Part shown: one piece after another, positions 1 through 11,234 of the stretch
Numbering within the stretch: the first letter of the stretch is position 1
Layout: the number at the start of each line of letters is the position of its first letter
NCBI GenBank assembly: GCA_030710605.1
Contig: CP092876.1
Location: forward strand, 58,209,252 to 58,273,251
Direction: 5' to 3'
DNA: 64,000 nucleotides
Source: Cordylochernes scorpioides
Taxonomy: Eukaryota; Arthropoda; Arachnida; Pseudoscorpiones; Chernetidae
The notes under the pieces: model-generated
Told to the model about the DNA's origin: nothing
Databases searched by the model: none
Seen by the model: the letters and a program-made list of their open reading frames with translations, nothing else
Made by a program: the position numbers and the translations under genes

Positions 1-189
1 ACCTGTCTATACAGACCACCCTGTCTATAGCGGTCACCTTAGGCAACCCTGTTATCAGCAGTGTGATACATACACCTGTCTATACAGACCACCCTGTCTA
101 TAGCGGCCACTCTAGACAACCCTGTTATCAGCTGTGTGATACATACACCTGTCTATACAGACCACCCTGTCTATAGCGACCACCCAAGA
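1..189. repeat. 73-bp tandem repeat, about 2.6 units
   Basis: Three successive units begin at 1, 74 and 147 with the same start (acctgtctatacagaccacc). The third unit breaks off near 193, where Helitron-like terminal sequence starts. Each unit holds two near-identical half-motifs built on cctgtctata. Units differ by only a few bases. The array runs off the left edge of the window, so its full length is unknown. Confidence 0.9.
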
Positions 190-209
190 CAACGTTTTTA
201 AAATATATT

Positions 210-253
210 CGCACTCGGGTAAAACCCGGGCGTTGCCCAGGCCATTCGTCTAG
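210..253 (+). mobile_element. Helitron-like 3' terminus
   Basis: A short GC-rich hairpin (cccgggcgttgccca) follows the phrase actcgggtaaaa and is followed by a CTAG end and a T at 254. The same layout recurs at 13060-13104, 39625-39656, 46113-46150 and 62645-62687. A hairpin a few bases before CTRR and insertion before T are the known 3' signature of Helitron-class elements. The 73-bp array lies immediately internal to it. No Rep/helicase gene is visible. Confidence 0.6.
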
Positions 254-789
254 TATATCATAATTACCCTAGTATCGTACGTACATAAATATTTTTTTTT
301 AGTTTTAAATAAATTATTTTTGTTTTGTGTGTGTATGCATTTATTAAATGTATGAAAGATATGTAAAATAAGAATGGATTAAAAAGAATAAATTACGATT
401 AATAAAGAAGGAATAGTCAGGAGAAGATCAGTGTTGAATTGTCTCGCGCGTCTTGCTTAACATCCTTCAAAACTTCATTGTTACAGTTTGGAATTCTTCA
501 ATTGCCTCCATGTGGGTCCCTCGATAACTGATTGTCAACCACAACTGTCAGCTGATGACAGAAAAAGTTTTAGGAAAATAATTGACAGACAGATTGAATT
601 CGTTGTAATTAGATCTCCCTCCAGAAGGTTGTTGATACTATACAGCGTTGTATGAGAGTATCTGGGAGACAACATTCATTGTAAACTGATATACCTTTAT
701 TGTATAAAATTAACGAATTCTCTGGTTTCGTATTTCTGACTTGTTCATATTGATTTATCAGATATAAGGATTTTCCACCACGTATATTT
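254..789. other. No gene seen
   Basis: AT-rich sequence without a recognisable coding frame, repeat or RNA. The open frames here are short and show no motif. Confidence 0.6.
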
Positions 790-1090
790 TTCAAGCTATA
801 ATTTGAAACTCGTAAATTTGAATCTCTCGATAAAGTGAACATTTTTTCCCGGTCCCTGTGTGCCGTGTCATCCTGAATTTTGTCTTTCCTAATTTTCTAC
901 ATTACAAAATCATCGTTTTATCTAGTGAACATTTTTTCCCGGTCCCTTGAAAAATACTCGATAAGTTGAATGAAATCAATATTAATTGGTTCCCTCGGTA
1001 ATTGGAAGTTAAAAGGAATAGTATCTTGCCTTGGAATTATATCATTATTCTTGTCTCAAATATATTGCTGTGTCATCCTGAATTTTGTCT
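790..1090 (-). repeat. Helitron-associated repeat fragment, reverse copy
   Basis: The reverse complement of this stretch matches two direct copies at about 43900-44190 and 45640-45960. All three share blocks such as aggatgacacggc, a repeated 'gggaccgggaaaaaatgttcact' motif (in part) and caattaccgagggaacca. The 45640 copy lies inside an element ending in a Helitron-like terminus at 46150, so this is probably an orphan internal fragment of the same family. Confidence 0.65.
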
Positions 1091-1151
1091 TTCCTAATTT
1101 TCTACATTACAAAATCATCATTTTATCTATTCTCCCAATATATATGTTGTA

Positions 1152-1420
1152 GATCAAGCATGTCAAACTCAAATTCTAACACGGGCCAAATAAAAAAGTA
1201 ATAAGATTATGTGGGCCGCAAAAAAAAAGAAAACAAGTAATTAAATTTTTATAGTAACATTTATGTAGGTTTATTTTAAAAAATACTAATAAGAAAAAAG
1301 AAAGTAAAGTTAATATTTTCTCCCTGATATTTGGCATCTCTTTTCTGCTACCATCTTTCCTACTTCGGGGGAAATCTTGTTCGCAGTGATTAATTTTAAA
1401 ACTGACCCTAATTTTAAAAC
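1152..1420. mobile_element. Possible hAT-like remnant
   Basis: Near 1160 the phrase catgtcaaactcaaattc is followed about 35 bases later by atgtgggccgca. This spacing and wording resemble the ends of non-autonomous hAT elements in animals, which read 'gtgtcaaactc ... gcgggccgca'. No second end, TSD or transposase frame is visible, so the call is tentative. Confidence 0.3.
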
Positions 1421-1503
1421 TAAATTATGTATAATTACAATTTTTAAAAATTAAGCTACAAATTTTTATTATTATGTATTATTTATATATATTATTTAAT
1501 TTA

Positions 1504-2215
1504 ATGGTCAAAATTTAGACATAATATCTTGGCTCAAATTCTTTAACAAAAAATGTTTACAGAAGCATCTTGATGAAGATTTTAAACAAAATAATATATC
1601 AAATTATCTCGAGGGTGAAGCATTCAGTTATTATAAAGGAGAGTTAAAGATATAGATAATTGGGGGGATTTAGAACAAAAATTGTTAACATATTTTATAT
1701 ATATATACAATAAAGGATTCAAATTTATTTAGTAGGTTTCTAAATTTAATATATAATGATAATATTGATCTTTAACAATGTTTTAAAGAAAAATCTGCTT
1801 TAGCCAAAATACTTAATCTAGAGAAAACACTGTTATTAGAGGCACTAACAGATGGAATGCCAAGTCACCTAAAAAAAATATCTAATAGCTGCAAGAGTAC
1901 AAGAACCTTCAGAATGGTATAAAATCACAACCCAATTAAAATTATCAACAAATAAGGAAGAAGAACCTCAACAACCCTCTAAAGGAAAAGCGCTCCAGTA
2001 AAAAGATTTAACTCCAACTCCTCCAAAGCTCATCAATACCAGCCTTTTCCCAGGACAGCAGCAGCAACTCACCACCAGCAAGAACCCCACAAACCCATAA
2101 ACCTACCCCCATACCCCTGCAATATATGTGCATCTCACCAGCTACCCACCCAGATCCATTTCCATAGAGACTGCCCACATAAGAACAATAATCATCCGAA
2201 GCGTATCAACCCAGG
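1504..2215 (+). pseudogene. gag pseudogene of gypsy element B
   Basis: The reading frame can be followed only in pieces. It opens with a segment containing ISWLKFFNKK, which parallels ALKSWLKYFNHK in the Gag of element C. A middle piece reads LLLEALTDGMPSHLKK and has a counterpart in C. Near 2120-2180 a zinc-knuckle-like run appears with Cys-X2-Cys spacing (CNIC), a later His (FHRDC) and a final Cys. Several stops and frameshifts break the gene. It would have encoded the structural capsid/nucleocapsid protein. Confidence 0.65.
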
Positions 2216-2249
2216 TAGAACATTATTACTTTTCTCTTTATTTATAAAC

Positions 2250-4240
2250 CAAATATCTTTACCCTGTGTACTTGATACTGCATCATCCATTTCTATTATC
2301 CCTTTAAAATACTTAAACCATATTTATTATAAAATATTAGATAATTCCCCAAAAGAAAGAATAGGTCAGGTAGAAGGATTTAGTTACCCATTATACAAAA
2401 TATTAGTAAGGCTTAACTTAGGTAAAATTACAAAGTATCAAGAAATGTTTGTTTTTTTGTGATAGTCCAATAGAATATCTTATTTTAGGTTTACCAACAT
2501 TTTATTTATTTAAGTTACAAATAAATTTCTCGAAAAACCTTCTTTTTTTTCCAAAATTATAAATTCTTGTATTCTTTTAATCCAAAAACTGATAATCAGA
2601 AGTCATATGCCACTACCCTATGTATTCCAGACCCATACTATGTTAAAAATTCATCTCTTTTAAATATTAACCCATTGTGTAATTTTAATTCTTTTGATAT
2701 ACCAACTACAAATGTTAAACTTATAGATCCTAATTTCCTCTCTCTCAAATCCCATTATTGATTCTAACTCATTTCACAGTATGCGACAACCGTACTCTAT
2801 AACAAATTATAATTCATATTTAGACTTTGGTAAAGTAGATATTAATCCAAATTTCTCTAATCAAACAATTTCAGATATATTACATAAATATAAAAATGTT
2901 TTCTCTAAACACAATTTTGATATAGGACACATAAGAACTAACCCAATTTGCATATCTCTTTTAGAAAATATTCCCATAGCACAAAAGCCATATAGGACAT
3001 CTTTTTCCAATAATGCTGAAATACAAAAACAAATAACTGAATTATTAAAATATGATATCATTAGACCCTCATCTAGCCTCTATAGTTATTCTGCATTATT
3101 AGTGAATAAAATATCTGATGCCCCAAATCACCCCACAAGACTCTGTATAGATTATAGAAAACTTAATCAAAAAACAGTTCCAGAACATACCCCCATTCCA
3201 CTTATAGAACAAATTATAGATAGATTATCACAGTCAAAAATATATACTATTCTAGATGTCAAAAATGCATATTGGCATATACCTATAGATGAAAAGGATA
3301 GACATAAAACTTCCTTTGTAACACAATTAGGATGTTATGAATGGAACAGACTTGCATATGGTCTAAAAAATGCACCTTCACAATTTGAAAGGATTATGAA
3401 GTCAGTTTTCACTAAACATAACATACACTATGCCTTAAATTATTTTGATGATATTATTATATACACTTCAAAACTTATGAAGAACACATTAAACATTTAG
3501 ATGACATATTAGGTATATTCGAACAAGAGTATATAAAGCTCAATCTCAATAAATGCAAATTCTTACAAAAAGAAATATAATTCTTAGGATACACTATTAA
3601 CACAGGAAAATATACACCAAATAACACAAATATTGAAGCAATTTTAAAATTAAATAGACCATATAATATTAAAACTTTACAGAGATTTTTAGGCACCATA
3701 AATATTTATAATAAATTTATTCCCCATTATGCGCAAATTAGGTCACCTTTGAATGAACTTTTGTTAAAATATGCTCCTTGGTTATGGAGTGCGAAACATG
3801 AACAAGCCTTCCAAACACTTAAAAATTCACTCATATCACAACCTGTACAATATATTTATGACCCATCAAAACCATGCCATTTATTCACAGACGCGTCAAG
3901 TCTAGGAGTAGCAGGAGTTCTTAAACAACCAGATGAACAAGGCATTTTACACCCCATAGGTTAATTTTCAAGAAAACTTCACCCTTATGAACAGAATTAT
4001 ACTGCCTCAGAAATTGAAACATTAGCTATCATTAATTCAGTACAAAGGTGTCATACATACCTACACAACATACATTTTACCTTGCACACAGATCACTTAC
4101 CTTTAAAGTGGATCAAAAATGTAAAAAACCCACAAGGTAGATTATTTAGATGGTCCTTAATCCTATCTCAATATAGCTTTGACATAAAACATATTAAAGG
4201 ATTAAATAATATAGAAGCAGACATGCTGTCTCATTTTACC
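2250..4240 (+). pseudogene. protease-RT-RNase H pseudogene of gypsy element B
   Basis: An aspartic protease active site appears near 2265 as LDTASS, where DTG or DSG is normal. RT follows in the frame beginning at 2781. It contains CIDYRKLNQ, LDVKNAYWHIP and the catalytic YFDDIIIY motif near 3440, where YFDD stands for YxDD. A frameshift near 3475 moves the thumb and connection into another frame. RNase H (from 3749) shows FTDASS, a Glu in ASEIE and HTDH, the usual acidic residues. Stops at about 3580 and 3963 and the frameshifts make it a pseudogene. Of the families here it most resembles the pol of element C. Confidence 0.85.
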
Positions 4241-4254
4241 TAACATATAATGAG

Positions 4255-5555
4255 TTAAAAGAACACCAATCCACAGAACAAATTAGTAGTGCTAAAATCA
4301 AAATACAAAATGGCCTCTACATTATTAATAAAAAGGGTTTTAAAAGGGCTTATGTACCACAAACACTAAGACACAAAGTATTAAACAAAGTACATACAAT
4401 GCATGGACATATTGGAACAACTCAAATGACTAAAATAATTTCCCCACACTATTATTGGCCACATATGACTAGGGATATTGCTAATTACACCAAACATTGT
4501 GAAACTTGCCAGTTTAACAAGTCTAGGGATAACAGAATTGTTTATGGACCACTACAACAGATGCCAATAGCTACACACCCCAATCACATTTTTTCTTTAG
4601 ACACAATGGGGGGTTTACATAATTATGGGACAACTAGACACAGTATCCATATGATAGTAGATCATCACAGTAGATACCTTTGGGCTTTTCCAGCAAAATC
4701 TGTATCACCTGATTCCTATATAACTTGTTTAAGAAATTTATTCCAAATTAATAAACCTGAAACATTAATAACTGACAGAAATGCAGCTTTTCTTAGCAGT
4801 AAATTTAAACACTTTTTAGAAAGAAATAATGTTAAGCATCTACTCACCAGTGCCCATCATCCAGAAACAAATGCAAAAGTAGAAAGACTAAATTCCACTA
4901 TCATTAATAGGTTAAGATGTGATTATAATGCTAATTTAAAGATTCCCTGGACAAAATATATTCCTAAAATTACTGAAAGCTATAATGAAATAGTACATAC
5001 CAACAGGCTTTACTCCTAAACTCTTATACTATGGAATACAACCACAGTATATAAACATGACACAGAAACACATACATCAATAGAAAAGGCAAGAAAATTA
5101 GCCATTGAAAGAACCATAAAATCCCATGAACACAGCAAACAACTTTATGATATTAAACACCCAGAACCCATTTTTAAAGAAGGAGATCAGGTTTTAGTAA
5201 AAATCTTTATTTATCCAAACACTGGTAAATTAACTCAAATATATATATAGGCCCATTTACTATTTTAAAACAGGCTTCTCCAGTCACATATGAAATTAAT
5301 AAACCCAATTTACCCCAAATAAAACAAACAGAAATTATACACTCAAATAAGCTCAAATTATTTTACCCAGAAGCAGATTTTTTACTTCACTATAGCACTA
5401 ACATAGAAAATGACTTAATAGTAAACCAAAATTCTAACACAAAGTTAATAGATATTGATGATAAACCATGTTTTTTACAGGAAGGCCATATTTTGGACAT
5501 GGACAATGAAGAGCAAATATCAGCACCAATTCTTAAGCCTTCACAAATAACTTAA
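4255..5555 (+). pseudogene. integrase pseudogene of gypsy element B
   Basis: The open stretch 4399-5019 encodes the HHCC zinc-binding domain (MHGHIG ... KHCETC) and a DDE catalytic core. The acidic residues are visible in FSLDTMGG, LITDRNAAF and NAKVERLNS. After a stop at 5019 the frame continues with decayed C-terminal sequence to about 5553. Integrase joins retroelement cDNA to chromosomal DNA. Here the C-terminal part is frameshifted, so no full protein is expected. Confidence 0.8.
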
Positions 5556-5853
5556 TGTCACTCCATACATCTATTAGCGTTTCATTACTCAACAATGTAA
5601 AAATAACATTTCTACTGCTCTTTGATATTTTGAAATGTAACTAGCATAAAGACATAATTAATAAAATTTTAAATACCTTTTTGCTTCATATCCATATTTC
5701 CTATGAATCGCCAATTAATACTTCTTATATAAACTTTTATTATAATTTCATAATTATATAAATTATTTGTAAACAAACTTTCTTTTGTTTATTTTGAAAA
5801 AATGTGGATATTGATTTTTATTGTTTCATTTTTAATTATTTCTATAGATTTAT
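5556..5853 (+). other. 3' untranslated region of element B
   Basis: Very AT-rich non-coding sequence between the end of the element B integrase remnant and the insertion point of element A. It continues at 8650 after element A. No independent feature is visible. Confidence 0.5.
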
Positions 5854-5932
5854 TGTTATGTTGTTCGTTTACACAATAAGTGATGATGATAAATAGTTGG
5901 CGTTGCCAAACTAAAGATTAATATATATTACA
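5854..5932 (-). repeat. 3' LTR of gypsy element A
   Basis: This 79-bp copy is identical to 8571-8649. It is unusually short for a gypsy LTR. On the minus strand it is preceded by the polypurine tract at 5933-5944. Confidence 0.85.
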
Positions 5933-6064
5933 TGTCCCTTCTTTAACCATCAAAGGTTCAATCTGCGTGGGGGTCGAACCACCCTACCCAGATAATGGGT
6001 CTGCCGGTCTAGTGTGTCTATCGTAATAGTTTTTCATTTTAGCTTGATTATCTACTAGCTGCTT

Positions 6065-7147
6065 CTAGATCGCCTCATTGTTAATCATAGAGGGCACGAA
6101 CTGGGATGTCTTCGAAGGTATTATAGACCTTAATTTCCTTGACATCAGAATTTGTGCAGGTGATGGCAAATTATTGTGTGGTGTGTTTCGTAAGTTGAGA
6201 AGAGCTAAGTAGGGGTCTGTACTTTCTTCCCCACATCTCTTTATCAATTTCTTTAAAGTTTGAACTGTTCGTTCTACCATCCCGTTACTCTGTGCATGGT
6301 AAGGACTAGATGTTACATGGACTATATTCCAAGTTCTAGTAAAGTTCTGGAACTCCTTTGAAAAGAATGGAGGCCCATTATCACTCACCAAAGTTTCAGG
6401 AATTCCAAAGTTCGAGAAAGTTCTCTTTAATCTCCTTATTATGGTGTCTGTTGTCATATCTTGGAGTTGATATATTTCTGGGTATTTGCTGAAGTAGTCC
6501 ACTATTAAGAGATATTTTAAGCTTTCTATTTGAAAAATGTCGATCCCTACCTTTTGCCATGGATAATCAGGTGCTTGGTGTGGAGGCATAGGTTCTTTAA
6601 GATTTGCTCTTGATGTTTGTTGACAAATTGAACAGTTATTGATTAATTCTTCAATTTCTTTATTCATTCCAGGCCAGTAAATGAATCCTTTGGCTAATGC
6701 AATTGTATTGTTTATACCTTGACGTGAAGCATGGAGTATCTTTAAAATATCGCTTCTTTGGGTTTTTGGTATTAGAAGTTTATTACCTCTGCAAATCAAG
6801 TTTTGCCATTCATGAAGTTCTTCTTTGAATTCCCAATAAGGTTTGAGGTTGGAAGGCAAGTTCTTTTTGTGTAAGGGCCAACCTGTTAAAATATATTGCT
6901 TTAGCAAACAGCATTTTTTATCATTTAAAGTATCCTCCTGTAGTCTCGTTAATCTCTGGTCTTTGATCTCAACATTTAAAACAAACGTTTGAGTACATAA
7001 GTCTAATTCTTTATCTTCCATTTGTATCTGGGGCAAGAAATGTCTGGAAAGGGTATCAGCAGGTATCATACTCTTTCCTGGGATGAACTTCAATTCAAAT
7101 TGATAATTTGATAAATACAATGACAACCTTTGGAGTCTAGGTGACAT
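6065..7147 (-). pseudogene. RNase H C-terminus and integrase of gypsy element A
   Basis: This 360-residue open frame starts in the RNase H tail (FELKFIPGKSMIPADTLSRH) and runs into integrase. The zinc-binding domain shows HASRQGINNT and NNCSICQ. The catalytic core shows VGIDIF, VSDNGPPF and NGMVERTVQ, giving the D, D, E triad. The frame stops at 6065, and C-terminal wording (KMKNYYDRHTR) continues beyond the stop to about 5945. The integrase domain itself reads well, but RT and RNase H lie in other frames, so the pol gene as a whole is broken. Confidence 0.85.
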
Positions 7148-7149
7148 TT

Positions 7150-8224
7150 AATCAAAGTTTTTCTTCAATATAGAAACCAAGGGTTTATGATCTGTATATG
7201 CAGTAAATTTTCTACCATAAAGGAAATAATGGAACCTTTTACATCCAAAATATAGAGCCAATAATTATTTTTCAATTTGGGAGTAATGTTTTTGCGGAGA
7301 AATGAGAGATGCAGATGCATAAGATGAAGGTTTTCTTTTTGCATTAGTATAGCACCCAACCCATCTTTGCTTGCATCAGCAAAAAGTTCTAGTGGTTCAT
7401 TAGGATCAAAGTGTCTCAATACTGGTGGACTAGTTAGGAGAGTTTTGATAAAATTCAGCTCTTGATCTGCTGCAATATTCCAATTCCAGATTATATCCTT
7501 TTTAAGCAGGTTTCTCATATTAGAAGTATTTGATGATAAGCCCGGTATGAATTTGGCTAGATAAGTTACGGTCCCAAGTATCCTTTGCAATTCTTGCTTA
7601 TTTTTAGGTATTCTCATATTTTGAATGGCTCTAACTTTATCTTGATCAGGTAAAATTCCTTCCTGTGAGATGGTATGACCTAAAAATTTAACTACCCCTG
7701 TGGCCATTTGAAGTTTATTTAATGTAAGCTTCAGTCTACTTTCTCTGGCTAAATCCAAAACCTTTTTTAGAGTAGAGTTATGATCTTCACACAATTGAAT
7801 TACCCCATATTAGAAGATCATCTATATAGCAGACCACATTAGGGATATCACAAAAAATCTTGTGCATAATTTTTTGAAAAATTTCAGGTGCACTGGAAAT
7901 TCCAAATGGTAGCCTAAAGAATCGATAACGCCCAAATGGTGTACTCATCACTAAATATTTAGATGTATTTTCACTTAGCGGCACTTGCCAAAATGCAGAT
8001 TTCGCATCTAATACAGAATAAAATTTAGCCTTAGGTATTTCTGCCAAAATGTTTTCAGGTGCAGGTAAGGTGTAATGCTCCCTCAAGACCCATTTATTCA
8101 GTTCCCTCGGGTCAATGCATATCCGATATTTGCCCGATGGTTTCTTTACCACTACCATTGGGTGCGCCCATACCGTCGGTTCTTCTATTTTTTCGATAAT
8201 CCCGTCTTCTTCCATTTTAAACAT
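7150..8224 (-). pseudogene. RT and RNase H of gypsy element A
   Basis: RT begins abruptly with MEEDGIIEKIEEPTVWAH and includes CIDPRELNKW, SVLDAKSAFW and the catalytic YIDDLLIW near 7810. A frameshift near 7790 moves to the frame ending at 7165. That frame carries the thumb and connection and the start of RNase H (LFADASKDG). Downstream of this the RNase H frame is garbled until the wording recovers at 7147. The immediate upstream neighbour is only the first part of gag, so an internal deletion has joined gag to RT. Confidence 0.85.
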
Positions 8225-8465
8225 ATTTATCTAGAATATCTTTGATAGTAGGGCTTTGAGCATTTTCTTCAAAACCAAATGTATTATATATTTCAAGCGC
8301 TGAATCGCCAATAATTTGTAATAGAATAGCCCTTTGTTGTTGTATAGTTTATGAATCAAGATCACTTGCTATGATGTAGTTTTCGAATTTTTTACGCCAT
8401 TTTGGCCATTTATTAGGATCATTTTGATCTATTGTAAACGCAGAAGGCGGTGGTAAATTATTCAT
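8218..8465 (-). pseudogene. gag N-terminal remnant of gypsy element A
   Basis: From an ATG at 8465-8463 the frame reads NNLPPPSAF, NKWPKWRKKF and, after one in-frame stop, RAILLQIIGDSALEIY. This parallels the Gag of element F at 34448 (PNEWPKWRKRF ... FMYLMGDRADDI). Around 8220 the sequence jumps straight into RT. The rest of Gag, the zinc knuckles and the protease are missing. It shows that elements A and F belong to one lineage, which also fits their shared tRNA-Leu primer-binding site. Confidence 0.75.
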
Positions 8466-8570
8466 AATTATTTGTTATAATTTATGAGAAAGCAAAATAT
8501 AAAAAAAATTAAAATAGTTATTATACATATATTTTTATATTTTAAAACGATAGACTTACCGCTGCCACCA

Positions 8571-8649
8571 TGTTATGTTGTTCGTTTACACAATAAGTGA
8601 TGATGATAAATAGTTGGCGTTGCCAAACTAAAGATTAATATATATTACA
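8571..8649 (-). repeat. 5' LTR of gypsy element A
   Basis: Identical to 5854-5932. On the minus strand it is followed at once by the tRNA-Leu-type primer-binding site at 8555-8570. Confidence 0.85.
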
Positions 8650-9166
8650 GATTTCGTTTAATTAATTATTTTTAATTACCAATTTTATTTTAAAATTTTA
8701 ATTTTTCAAAATCTTTTTCACAGGGGGGAAATATTATATAATCTAAAAACTCAAATATTTCTATATTTTGAAAAATATATATTTTATTTTATTCATTGAT
8801 AATTTTACTTTTGTTATCATTGTTTTTAAAAAGACTTTCAGTTTTTGTTGTATAGTTTTGTTGTAAATATGCGTAGTTAATATATCTATCCTTTTAAATC
8901 ACTAATATAGGATTAACTTTATAAATTCTATATAATGTGAAAATAACTAATGTGTAATCTTTCCTCAAGTAATTGAAAATAAAAGCTACTTGACGGTAAA
9001 TAATTATCTTTTTTTTTATCACGACTGCACCTCAACCCTTATCTTATCGATCCTTTGTCTTATCAAGCCTTATCTAACAACAACAACAAAAATATTCATA
9101 ACATATATATATGTCATAATTTGCCTAATGCCCAAGAGATATAATTTATTTTGGCCAAAAGTATTA
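8650..9166 (+). other. Distal 3' region of element B and AT-rich flank
   Basis: Continues the sequence broken at 5854. The polypurine tract at about 8722-8733 marks the expected start of the element B 3' LTR, but no partner LTR is present to define its end. No gene is visible. Confidence 0.5.
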
Positions 9167-9816
9167 TGTTAAAATGTAAATACAAATTCAACCATCTATA
9201 AATCTTTACACAATAAACGTGGGAGCCAGCGCGCGCGGGCGAATGCCACGGCACGCCGCCGCGTGCGCGCGCGCTCACGAGTGTGGAACAAGTTCTTTTT
9301 CGAAGTAGACATGCACAACTTTCTTTATTTCTTTATTTCGACTTAGAGCGCTATGTCCCCCTAGGGACACTTGCACTTTAATGCACAACGGTCGCGCCCT
9401 TCCATTCGACCACGACGGATACGACAAGTAAGTGTCGACAAAAAGAAGAACTTCAAAAGAATGGGCAAGGCAAAGAGACAAGCAGGCCAAAAAGAGGCCG
9501 AGTTTGCTCAAGAGAAGAAGTGGGTTATAGATGCACTAACAGAACGCCCATCTCCGCGCCAATCCAGTAGACAAACAAACAATCCGTTAAGGCGCTCATC
9601 CGAAGATGTGCCTCATACCCAGAAGCGATAATGTTAAAATGTAAATACAAATTCAACCATCTATGAATCTGTACAAAATAAACGTGGGGGCCAGCGCGCT
9701 CGGGCGAATGCCACGGCACGCCGCCGCATGCGCGCGCGCTCACGAGTGTGAAACAAGTTATTTTTCGAAGCATACATGCGCAACGGTCGCGCCCTTCCAT
9801 TCGACCACGACGGATA
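9167..9816 (+). mobile_element. Miniature LTR element I (TRIM-like)
   Basis: Direct repeats at 9167-9421 and 9632-9816 share the start TGTTAAAATGTAAATACA, a GC-rich middle (gcgaatgccacggcacgcc) and the end ccacgacggata. The first copy is longer by about 70 bases. Between them are only 210 bases, holding one small basic open frame. The layout fits a terminal-repeat retrotransposon in miniature. No TSD is clear. Confidence 0.65.
9461..9631 (+). CDS. Small basic ORF inside miniature LTR element I
   Basis: The frame encodes 56 residues from an ATG at 9461. It stops at 9629-9631, the last bases before the downstream LTR. The same frame is open from within the upstream LTR (ATG at 9371, 86 residues). 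The product is rich in Lys, Arg and Gln (MGKAKRQAGQKEAEF; RPSPRQSSRQTNN) and has no zinc knuckle or enzyme motif. I do not recognise a family. Its position between LTRs suggests a residual Gag-like or leader peptide. Whether it is translated is unknown. Confidence 0.35.
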   Translation: MGKAKRQAGQKEAEFAQEKKWVIDALTERPSPRQSSRQTNNPLRRSSEDVPHTQKR

Positions 9817-10466
9817 TATACAAAAAATATTTCTGCTGATTTTGGAATATTATTGAGATATATAGACTTGCTGATTGATTTAGAGAATTGAGCATTTGGT
9901 TGAAGTTGGTATACATGAGTATTTAAATTGTAGATATTGCAGTCGTGAACAGAATGATAAAAACAGTTTATATCAGAATTAGCTTTAATTGAGCTCAAGG
10001 AATATATAAAAATAGAGTTTGATAAAGTATTGCCTGACTTAAGGCGAGTAGAATAAAGGATATATACAAAATATATTTCTGCTGATTTTGGAATATTATT
10101 GAGATATATAGACTTGCTGATTGATTTAGAGAATTGAGCATTTGGTTGAAGTTGGTATACATGAGTATTTAAATTGTAGATATTGCAGTCGTGAACAGAA
10201 TGATAAAAACAGTTTATATCAGAATTAACTTTAATTGAGCTCAAGGAATATATAAAAATAGAGTTTGATAAAGTATTGCCTGACTTAAGGCGAGTAGAAT
10301 AAAGGAAAACAAAAGATTATTTACATAATTACAAAAGATTTGAGTCGGCCAACGGAAAACAACAACTGTATATATAGGAAAAGCGGCGACCTCTGGCGGT
10401 CGACCCCACAGAGCATTTCATTCTAGAAATTCTTATTTTAAAATTGAATAAAAGGTTTTTATAACA
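9817..10466 (-). repeat. LTR-like repeat S with a 246-bp tandem duplication
   Basis: The block from 9817 is repeated almost exactly from about 10063 (period 246). It ends with a section containing gacctctggcggtcga and terminates at ataaca (10466) before TA-rich DNA. The last part matches repeats at 33480-33778 and 56058-56365, which share tgcctgrcttaaggcg, gtcggcca and gacctctggcggtcga. The family looks like solo LTRs whose 5' end (TGTTATA) is on the minus strand. Confidence 0.65.
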
Positions 10467-10611
10467 TATATATAAACTAAAGGTGCCACCTATCCCTTCA
10501 AAATTCCTTAAAACACATTTTTAAAGGAAGAGGTGCCATTTTGGTACAATGTTACCATCCTTCCACATAATGTTTAAATTATATACACACAAAAATACAA
10601 ATATTTATATG

Positions 10612-11024
10612 TTTACCAAAAGAGGCATCTCTCCCTTGTAACACTAGGGACACTAGTGCATCCTCCTAGTATAATATTTACTAGTGGTGATAAAGAATGA
10701 GCCACAACACCAGGTTTGGAAAATTCAGACAAAAGGTCAACTTGTATACGATGGCTTTGGCTCTCATCAGTACAGGGGCGCCAGTACACCAGCTTAAACA
10801 CCTGTTTGGCAAATTCGACTGATTACCCTCTCGTAGGATGTTATGAAATCGAAGTCACCCCTGTATTGATGAGGGTCAAAGCCTGAAACCATGGTATACA
10901 TGTTGATTTTTGTCGGAATTTGCCGAAACTGGTTTTGTGGCTCATTCTTTATCATCACTAGAAAAGTTTTTTACTAGGATGATGCATCTTTCTGATGCAC
11001 ATTTGAAGGGAGAGATCTCTCTTT
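10612..11024. repeat. Fold-back element with arms of about 180 bp
   Basis: The left arm (about 10612-10790) and right arm (about 10850-11024) are imperfect inverted repeats. Matching pieces include gtggtgataaagaatgagcc against its complement near 10945, and accaaaagaggcatctctcc against ggagagatctctcttttggt near 11010. The short middle is about 60 bases. It would fold into a long hairpin. No coding capacity is seen. Confidence 0.7.
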
Positions 11025-11234
11025 TGGTACATGAATATCATCCCTCCGTAACTTTATGTTGTACTATCAAGTTTTTTAAAATTTAAAATGCTACTGAAAT
11101 GCATGAATTAATTGTAGAAGATTTTGGCAATGCTGCTTTATCTCGTTGAATGGTTTCCATACTTCCAAAAAGGTCGGGAACAGGATCATACTGGGCATCC
11201 AAGAACATTACGTTCCGAGGAAAACAAGCTCAAA

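Larger units (their letters stand above)
5854..8649 (-). mobile_element. Ty3/gypsy element A with identical 79-bp LTRs
   Basis: Two identical 79-bp direct repeats at 5854-5932 and 8571-8649 bound a minus-strand gypsy element. On the minus strand each begins TGTAATATA and ends ACATAACA. Next to the 5' LTR is a primer-binding site TGGTGGCAGCGGTAAG, which matches the 3' end of animal tRNA-Leu of the ...CCGCTGCCACCA type. A polypurine run (AAAGAAGGGACA) precedes the 3' LTR. Identical LTRs imply recent insertion. Most of gag and all of the protease are deleted, so the copy is defective. Its flanks share AAATC, but two extra bases (AT) spoil an exact TSD. Confidence 0.88.
1500..8735 (+). mobile_element. 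Ty3/gypsy element B, decayed, interrupted by element A
   Basis: Gag, protease, RT, RNase H and integrase segments follow in canonical gypsy order on the plus strand from about 1500 to 5555. A 3' untranslated stretch follows and is interrupted at 5854-8649 by element A. A polypurine tract (caggggggaaat) stands at about 8722-8733, where the 3' LTR should begin. I could not find a matching 5' LTR, so the 5' end is probably lost. The proteins resemble those of element C (57387-61307) in layout and wording, so B is an older relative of that lineage. Confidence 0.8.
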
